A stretch of DNA of 64,000 nucleotides from Bacteroidota bacterium (GTDB taxonomy: Bacteria > Bacteroidota > Bacteroidia > Bacteroidales > Lentimicrobiaceae), in assembly GCA_009773515.1 (NCBI GenBank), contig WSXX01000022.1:24100-88099 (forward strand), in the 5' to 3' direction. The first letter of the stretch is position 1. Each line of letters starts with the position of its first letter. Below the pieces are notes generated by a model. It was not told the DNA's origin. It worked only from the letters and a program-made list of their open reading frames with translations, and did no database searches. The position numbers and the translations under genes are program-made. Shown piece after piece: positions 58,534 through 64,000 of the stretch.

Positions 58534-61431
58534 TTACTTTTCATCTTCAGCATAAGCTGAAACCGGTGCGCAGGTACAAACAAGATTCCTGTCGCCAAAA
58601 GCATCGTCGATGCGGGTTACCGATGGCCAGTACTTGTCTGTTTTATCGCATTCAGCAGGGAAAGCAGCTTTCTCGCGGGTGTAAGGCAAAGTCCACTCAT
58701 CGGTGGTTACCATACAAAGGGTGTGAGGTGCTTTTTTAATCACATTCACCACTCTGTCGGCTCTTCCATCAATAATTTCATCAATTTCTTTACGGATAGA
58801 AATCATGGCATCCACAAAGCGATCGAGTTCTTCAAGTGGCTCACTTTCGGTAGGTTCCACCATCAGTGTTCCGTGAACCGGAAATGCAACAGTTGGGGCA
58901 TGGAAACCATAATCCATCAGGCGTTTGGCCAGATCGATCACCTGCAGATCAGCAGTTTTGGAAAACTCATTGCAATCGAGGATCATTTCGTGGGCAACAC
59001 GGCCATGTGCTCCTGTATAAAGAATTTTGTAGTGTCCTTCAAGTTTTGTTTTCAGGTAATTGGCATTCAGAATTGCCAGTCGGGTGGCTTCTGTCAAACC
59101 TTCAGCACCCAGTAATTTAATGTAACCATAAGAAATAGTCAGTATGGATGCACTGCCATAAGGCGCAGCAGAAACAGCAGATATTGCTTGTTCGCCACCA
59201 GTGTTGACCACTTTATGACCGGGAAGGAAAGCTTTCAGATGCTGCGCCACTCCAATCGGGCCAACGCCAGGTCCGCCACCGCCGTGAGGAATAGCAAAGG
59301 TCTTGTGAAGGTTCAGGTGACAAACATCGGCTCCGATAAATCCGGGACTGGTTAATCCTACCTGAGCATTCATGTTGGCACCGTCCATATAAACCTGTCC
59401 GCCATTTTCATGGATGATTTTTATAAGATCAAGAATTCCTTCTTCAAACACACCATGTGTGGAAGGGTAGGTAACCATGCATGCAGAAAGTGTGTCTTTG
59501 TATTTTTCGGCTTTTTCTTTCAGGTCAACCATGTCGATGTTGCCGTTGGGGTCGCTTTTAACAACTACCACCGTCATACCGGCCATTGCAGCACTGGCAG
59601 GGTTGGTGCCATGGGCCGAAGATGGAATAAGACAAACATTGCGGTGCGTATCTCCGCGGCTCAGGTGATATGCCCTGATTACAAGCAGCCCGGCATATTC
59701 GCCTGATGCACCGGAGTTGGGCTGGAACGACATTGCAGCAAAACCGGTAATTGTGCATAAGGCTTTCTCCAGATCACGGATCATAATATGGTAACCCTCA
59801 ACCTGCTCCTCAGGAACAAATGGATGTATGCTGTTGAAAGATGGCCAGCTCAGCGCAAACAGTTCGGCGGCAGCATTCAGTTTCATGGTGCATGATCCCA
59901 GCGGAATCATGGATTTGTTGAGTGAAAGGTCTTTGTTTTCAAGTTTCTTCAGGAAACGCATCATACCGGTTTCGGAATGATAACTGTTGAAAACCTTCTC
60001 CTGCATGTATTTGGATGTCCGTTTGAAATTTTCAGGAATGGTTATTATGCGGCAACATTCTTCGGGTATGCAAACATATTCAGTAAACTGCTTTTTGGCT
60101 GCTGATGCAAAGATGTTTACCAGGGTATTTACATCTTCAAGGTTTGTGGTTTCGTCGAGGCTGATAGCAATTTCTCTTTCGCTGATGTAGCGGAAATTGA
60201 TTTCATTTTCCAATGCCAGTTTCCTGAACTCAGCCATTCTCACTGTTTCCGGAATCTCAATTCTAACGGTATCAAAATAAGTTGCATTGAGCTGTTTGTA
60301 ACCGTATTTTAAAACTTCAGTGGCAAGAACGCCGGTAAGAATATTTATGCGTTCTGCATTCTGATGGATTCCTTTAGGCCCGTGATAAACGCCGTACATT
60401 CCGCTCATAATGGCCAGCAAAGCCTGGGCAGTGCAGATATTTGAAGTGGCGCGTTCGCGTTTGATGTGTTGTTCACGTGTCTGCAGCGCCATGCGCAGTG
60501 CGCGGTTTCCCTGTGCATCAACCGAAACACCGATTATACGGCCGGGAATGTTGCGTTTATACTCTTCGCGTGTGGCGAAATAACCTGCATGTGGGCCGCC
60601 AAATCCCATCGGCAGACCAAAACGCTGATTGGTTCCAACCACAACATCGGCGCCCCATTCACCCGGAGGGGTAAGCAATGCAAGGCTCATCAGGTCAGCT
60701 GCAACGGCAACCATTACGTTTTTCTCATGTGCTTTGGCTACAAATCCGCTGTAATCGTGTATTTCTCCGATTTCATCGGGATATTGCACAATCGCACCAA
60801 ACCAGGTATTGTCAAACTCAACTGTCTGCCAGTCGCCGGTTTCTACTTTGATGCCAAGCGGCTCTGCGCGGGTAACTAAAACATCAATGGTTTGCGGGAA
60901 AACCTTGTCAGAAACAAAAAACCGGTTTGCTCCCGATTTCACTGCTTCGCGTGACCGTGAATTAAAAAGCATGATCATTGCTTCGGCAGCTGAAGTGCCT
61001 TCATCTAGCAACGAAGCATTGGCCAAAGGCATGCCGGTAAGGTCGCTGATCATGGTTTGATAAATGAGCAAAGCTTCAAGCCGGCCCTGCGAAATTTCAG
61101 CCTGATAAGGGGTGTATGAGGTGTACCAACCCGGATTTTCAAGAATATTCCGCTGAATTACACCAGGTGTAATGCAATTGTAATATCCCATTCCAATATA
61201 AGTCTTGAAGAGCTTATTTTTTGCACCCAATTGGGCAAGGTGGTTCAGGTATTCGTATTCGTTCATTGCTTCGGGCAGGTTAAGCGCTTTGGGCAGCCTG
61301 ATTGCCTGAGGAATGGTTTCGTCAATCAGTGCATCAAGACTTTGTGCACCAATGGTTTTCAGCATTTCAGTGACTTCATTTTCTCTTGGTCCGTTATGAC
61401 GATTGATGAAGTTGTTGGTGAGTTTTGACAT
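58534..61431 (-). CDS. gcvP: Glycine dehydrogenase (decarboxylating), P-protein
   Basis: This protein has 965 residues from the ATG at 61431 (MSKLTNNFINRHNGP). It is the single-chain P-protein of the glycine cleavage system. The PLP-lysine motif is HLNLHKTFAIPHGGGGPG in the C-terminal half. TPYQAEISQGRLEALLIYQTM and NEYEYLNHLAQLGAKN are conserved N-terminal segments. It decarboxylates glycine and passes the aminomethyl group to GcvH. GcvT and GcvH are elsewhere. The longer reading from 61500 runs through the -7 element (61486-61479). Confidence 0.96.
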   Translation of the reverse strand: MSKLTNNFINRHNGPRENEVTEMLKTIGAQSLDALIDETIPQAIRLPKALNLPEAMNEYEYLNHLAQLGAKNKLFKTYIGMGYYNCITPGVIQRNILENPGWYTSYTPYQAEISQGRLEALLIYQTMISDLTGMPLANASLLDEGTSAAEAMIMLFNSRSREAVKSGANRFFVSDKVFPQTIDVLVTRAEPLGIKVETGDWQTVEFDNTWFGAIVQYPDEIGEIHDYSGFVAKAHEKNVMVAVAADLMSLALLTPPGEWGADVVVGTNQRFGLPMGFGGPHAGYFATREEYKRNIPGRIIGVSVDAQGNRALRMALQTREQHIKRERATSNICTAQALLAIMSGMYGVYHGPKGIHQNAERINILTGVLATEVLKYGYKQLNATYFDTVRIEIPETVRMAEFRKLALENEINFRYISEREIAISLDETTNLEDVNTLVNIFASAAKKQFTEYVCIPEECCRIITIPENFKRTSKYMQEKVFNSYHSETGMMRFLKKLENKDLSLNKSMIPLGSCTMKLNAAAELFALSWPSFNSIHPFVPEEQVEGYHIMIRDLEKALCTITGFAAMSFQPNSGASGEYAGLLVIRAYHLSRGDTHRNVCLIPSSAHGTNPASAAMAGMTVVVVKSDPNGNIDMVDLKEKAEKYKDTLSACMVTYPSTHGVFEEGILDLIKIIHENGGQVYMDGANMNAQVGLTSPGFIGADVCHLNLHKTFAIPHGGGGPGVGPIGVAQHLKAFLPGHKVVNTGGEQAISAVSAAPYGSASILTISYGYIKLLGAEGLTEATRLAILNANYLKTKLEGHYKILYTGAHGRVAHEMILDCNEFSKTADLQVIDLAKRLMDYGFHAPTVAFPVHGTLMVEPTESEPLEELDRFVDAMISIRKEIDEIIDGRADRVVNVIKKAPHTLCMVTTDEWTLPYTREKAAFPAECDKTDKYWPSVTRIDDAFGDRNLVCTCAPVSAYAEDEK

Positions 61432-61901
61432 TGGATTAATTATTATTGGAAGTGTAGTAAAACAGCGTGAATTTGCGGCAAAGATAAAGATTATCAGCAA
61501 TGCAATGAAATTTCAGTAAGAAAGATTTTGTAGTTTAAAGTACTGATAAACAAATATATGCAGTTGGGTGGATGTGATAAACTTATTCAGGAGATACCTA
61601 ATGGGAAAATGGTGATGGGGGAGGTGGGGAGTGATGTCCTTGTTTCGGTTTGAGTTATGTTTTTTGACGAAAAGTTACGCCACGATAATTGGGCAGAAAA
61701 GATGCTCATGCCCGGTGGGTTACCCCAAGACTACAAAAATGAGTTGGGTTGTGCTTCATTCACTTCCTAACTCATTAATTTTAAGGCACAACAGTGATTC
61801 ATTTTATTTGTAGTACTTTTCAGCTTAGTACAGTCACCACTTGAAAGAAATCTGTGCTACATTTTTCACACCTTCGTTATTACACTTTATAAAGCAATCT
61901 G
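61432..61901. other. gcvP upstream region and a hairpin-bearing stretch
   Basis: TATCTTTG on the minus strand (61486-61479) is the gcvP -7 element, 48 bases upstream. Farther on, about 61735-61785, AATGAGTT and AACTCATT flank GGGTTGTGCTTCATTCACTT in an imperfect hairpin. A 60-codon plus-strand frame here has no recognisable family. Confidence 0.5.
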
Positions 61902-62300
61902 CTACCAACCAAATGTTTCTTTGCGTAAATAAGAAGAATACGAAAAAAGAATGAAACAAATAAAGAAGATTCCAATAATAAGAAACCAATAAATTTTTAA
62001 TATTTTTTCACTCATTTGGAATCTATTCAGAATTATCATTCTCCTTTTAAAAAGCAATAAATAGATGTTGTTTATTAGGATAATGAATCCTAAAGTAAGT
62101 ATAAAAAAATTTATATTATAAAGAAAATCTAAAAAGCTATTGTTCATTTTTACTTCTACAAAAACCAGGAAGGAGAAAAGAAGAAAAAATTGAAGTGCAG
62201 AAATCCACAATGAATTAATCATGAAAGCACCCATACTCTCCTTGTTTCCTCTAACATATGCATGATAAGAGACAAAGTAAAGAAAATCAATAATTTTCAT
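61902..62300 (-). CDS. Small four-helix membrane protein, possible immunity protein
   Basis: This 132-residue protein, very rich in Phe and Ile, has three or four membrane helices (FFLLFSFLVFVEV, FFILTLGFIILINNIYLLLF, YWFLIIGIFFICFILFSYSSY). It starts 13 bases after the orphan RHS stop and is visibly AT-rich. No family is recognised. Position, size and membrane topology are those expected of an immunity protein for a membrane-acting toxin, but this is inference. Confidence 0.65.
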   Translation of the reverse strand: MKIIDFLYFVSYHAYVRGNKESMGAFMINSLWISALQFFLLFSFLVFVEVKMNNSFLDFLYNINFFILTLGFIILINNIYLLLFKRRMIILNRFQMSEKILKIYWFLIIGIFFICFILFSYSSYLRKETFGW

Positions 62301-62313
62301 ATATCCATGTTTA

Positions 62314-63333
62314 TTATTTTACAATTAAAGGGACCGGCATCAGACCACCGACATAATTCCACGTCATATTTGGGTTTGGTTTCACTAAACCTTGTTGTAA
62401 GCTTTTTTGTGCCATAATAAAAGTTTCTTTTCCAAGCCAATATGCCCCTGCTATTCCAACCCCCGGAAGCCCACCATAAGTTGCAACACCACTAAAAAAT
62501 ACATCGGCTCCCTGCAAAGCAATATTACTACCAGTAGGATTTGTCATAATATTATAAATGCTATAACCAACCTGACCATAAAAAAGCAATCGAGAACCTA
62601 TTCTAGCTATACCCCCTGTTGTGGCGCTTCTTGAAATTACTTCATCAACTTTTTTAGTTGAATGCCCAGCAGCCAATAGTTCGTCCCTTAATTGATCTGT
62701 TGAAACAATAGCATATATCATAGCACTCTCAATAACAGTTGCTGATAATCCAGTGAAATTTGCTATGTCTTCGATAATTTTCGTTCGTACTACTTTAATT
62801 TGATTAGCCTCGGTTTCAGCTTTTTTATCTTTTTTCTTTCTTTTAGTGTCTCTATTAGGTTGAGCAATCACATAATCAGGAAAATCGCTTTTCATTTTTT
62901 CGTATTTATCCCACCAAGTTTCTTGTTCATCTGGCTCTAAAGCAAAATGATCATATCTATTTCTTCTATCTGAATCCTCAGGATGAAAACCATCTGGTAA
63001 CATCCCATCAGGGTCTGTAAATCGAGTAGGATTATTATAGGCATATGAATATGGACTCCATCTCCTACTTAATTCACATAGCGGATCCACCCCATGCCAC
63101 CTCCCCAACACCGCATCATACATCCTTGCCCCATAATCCAACCAATCCAGCCCCAGCTCATCCTGGAACATTTTGCCGTTGTAGAGGTATTCGTTGGCGG
63201 GGAATGCACTGGTTACAAGAGCATTATTACTGGTGGTCAGGCCTTTAATATTCATTCCATGCATCACCTCACCCTTCCCTCTCCTCAAGGAGAGGGTGGT
63301 ATAGCGATGAGATTGTTGTTTTGAGTGCAGCAT
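62314..63333 (-). CDS. Orphan RHS-repeat C-terminal tip, putative toxin
   Basis: This 339-residue protein contains one RHS-core end: [22 protein letters not shown], then [19 protein letters not shown], the conserved cleavage-site region that separates core from variable tip. After it come ~225 residues unlike RHS: a Lys-rich linker ([11 protein letters not shown]) and a hydrophobic, glycine-rich end ([19 protein letters not shown]). The long RHS barrel is missing. The first ~30 residues come from a hairpin repeat ([13 protein letters not shown]), so the start could also be the ATG at 63264 or 63255. Confidence 0.8.
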   Translation of the reverse strand: MLHSKQQSHRYTTLSLRRGKGEVMHGMNIKGLTTSNNALVTSAFPANEYLYNGKMFQDELGLDWLDYGARMYDAVLGRWHGVDPLCELSRRWSPYSYAYNNPTRFTDPDGMLPDGFHPEDSDRRNRYDHFALEPDEQETWWDKYEKMKSDFPDYVIAQPNRDTKRKKKDKKAETEANQIKVVRTKIIEDIANFTGLSATVIESAMIYAIVSTDQLRDELLAAGHSTKKVDEVISRSATTGGIARIGSRLLFYGQVGYSIYNIMTNPTGSNIALQGADVFFSGVATYGGLPGVGIAGAYWLGKETFIMAQKSLQQGLVKPNPNMTWNYVGGLMPVPLIVK

Positions 63334-63400
63334 TTTTTAGTTAAAAAGCAAATGTACATTATTTGTAGGATTTAGCTCCCTTCTCCTTCAGAAGGGCGGA
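63309..63400. repeat. Promoter-containing direct repeat, copy 1 (family F)
   Basis: It reads GAGATTGTTGTTTTGAGTGC through AGCTCCCTTCTCCTTCAGAA and matches 63910-64000. On the minus strand it holds the RHS start codon, TACATTTG (63356-63349) and the end of the DUF559 gene. Confidence 0.85.
63349..63356 (-). promoter_or_regulatory. -7 element of orphan RHS gene
   Basis: TACATTTG, 15 bases before the ATG at 63333, within the family F repeat. The other copy has TACGTTTG at 63956-63949. Confidence 0.45.
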
Positions 63401-63803
63401 GGGATGAGGTATTATAAGTCTCAGCAAAATCAATTATACATTTTAAAACCTCATCAATGTTTTCTAAAACATCTTGATTTCTGAATCTGAGTACTTTAAC
63501 TCCAACATTTTCAAGTTCAAAGGTACGATTCGAATCATGTTCTAAGACATCAGGATTATCGTGAATTCCTCCATCAACTTCTATTGTAAGCCCTATCTCA
63601 TGACAATAAAAATCAAGAATAAATTTTTGAAATGGATGCTGCCTTCTAAACTTAAGGCCTCCGCATTTTCGGTTTCTAATTTTTTGCCATAAAATCTTTT
63701 CTGCTTCAGTCTCGGTTTTTCTGAGGCATTTAGCCAAATTGTGTGTTGATGCCGAGGCATTGTGATGAAGAGTTGAAGGATATGTCTTTCCTAAATACGC
63801 CAT
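63372..63803 (-). CDS. DUF559 domain endonuclease-like protein
   Basis: This 143-residue protein matches the DUF559 (Vsr/PD-(D/E)xK-like) family: KILWQKIRNRKCGGLKFRRQHPF, FILDFYCHEIGLTIEVDGGIHD with the acidic catalytic pattern, and VLRFRNQDVLENIDEVL. Its last residues (SSLRPSEGEGS) are encoded by a hairpin repeat. The family is common in Bacteroidota, frequently near repeats, and its role is not known. It lies between two copies of family F. Confidence 0.87.
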   Translation of the reverse strand: MAYLGKTYPSTLHHNASASTHNLAKCLRKTETEAEKILWQKIRNRKCGGLKFRRQHPFQKFILDFYCHEIGLTIEVDGGIHDNPDVLEHDSNRTFELENVGVKVLRFRNQDVLENIDEVLKCIIDFAETYNTSSLRPSEGEGS

Positions 63804-63909
63804 ACAGGGGGGCTGTTGATAAATACAAAGTTAGTAAAATCACATCATCCATCCCTTTCTTCTGGTGACTGAGCTTTTGTTGAAAGCAAGAAGAAGTTGG
63901 TGCAGAACT

Positions 63910-64000
63910 GAGATTGTTGTTTAAGTGCAATATTTTTTAATCTAAAAACAAACGTACATCATATGTAGGATCAAGCTCCCTTCTCCTTGAGGAGAAGGGC
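63910..64000. repeat. Promoter-containing direct repeat, copy 2 (family F, runs off window)
   Basis: It is ~80% like copy 1. The start codon seen in copy 1 is changed here (ATA TTG on the minus strand), so a translated reading starts only at TTG 63930 and gives an unrecognised 66-codon frame overlapping the DUF559 start. Confidence 0.8.

Noticed and set aside
61431..61500. Longer gcvP reading from 61500
   Set aside because: The extra 23 residues (MLIIFIFAANSRC...) match no P-protein and span the -7 element.
61631..61813. 60-codon plus-strand frame
   Set aside because: No recognisable family, no -7 element, biased composition; kept only as part of the gap description.
63730..63930. 66-codon TTG-started minus-strand frame
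   Set aside because: Starts in the mutated family F copy and overlaps the DUF559 start; likely a decayed 5' end, not an expressed gene.

Overview
The window is a piece of a Bacteroidota chromosome, most likely from an anaerobic, polymer-degrading member of the Bacteroidales or a near relative. Four things point there. Secreted proteins end in type IX secretion (T9SS) C-terminal domains. The gliding genes gldF and gldG are present. Many genes are preceded by the Bacteroidota -7 element TAnnTTTG, while Shine-Dalgarno sites are mostly absent. Intergenic regions are full of the dispersed palindromic repeats common in this phylum. No rRNA, tRNA, CRISPR array or intact insertion sequence was recognised.

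Layout. 1-3022: the 5' part of a large surface protein with PKD and cohesin-like domains. 3.2-9.7 kb: a YjbQ protein, then a minus-strand block of gldF, gldG, a DUF4340 gene and a sugar-nucleotide epimerase, preceded by a SAM hydrolase. 10.1-17 kb: a Dabb protein, a lipoprotein, a DUF418 membrane protein, a large beta-propeller T9SS cargo and an AAA/DUF4143 ATPase with a palindrome inside its promoter. 17.1-22.2 kb: a complete rnfBCDGEA operon (ferredoxin:NAD oxidoreductase). 22.6-25.0 kb: three accessory genes between rnfB and rseC. 25.1-29.2 kb: rseC, an SDR, hydF and aspA. 29.2-31.4 kb: a GIY-YIG gene between repeats, an ATPase remnant and phoH. 31.4-38.5 kb: three secreted proteases (two C10, one S8). 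38.9-44.7 kb: hutI, ftcD, marC, an HD hydrolase and a FabH-like synthase. 44.8-50.4 kb: a DbpA-like helicase and two phosphate transporters with PhoU-like tails. 50.6-53.3 kb: a GH5/CBM6 glycanase. 53.4-61.4 kb: a PepSY protein, ppc, a pentapeptide protein, a DinB-like protein and gcvP. 61.9-64 kb: an orphan RHS tip with a small membrane protein beside it, then a DUF559 gene between direct repeats.

How it fits together. Rnf, HydF and AspA suggest fermentative metabolism with ferredoxin and an [FeFe]-hydrogenase encoded elsewhere. HutI and FtcD (histidine to glutamate) and GcvP (glycine) feed one-carbon folate metabolism, and PEP carboxylase is anaplerotic. The secreted proteases and the GH5 enzyme would supply peptides and sugars through T9SS. 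The least explained parts are the RHS/membrane-protein/DUF559 cassette with promoter-bearing repeats, the orphan SecD P1-head protein in the rnf-rseC gap, the ATPase promoter palindrome, and several families of two-armed dispersed repeats.
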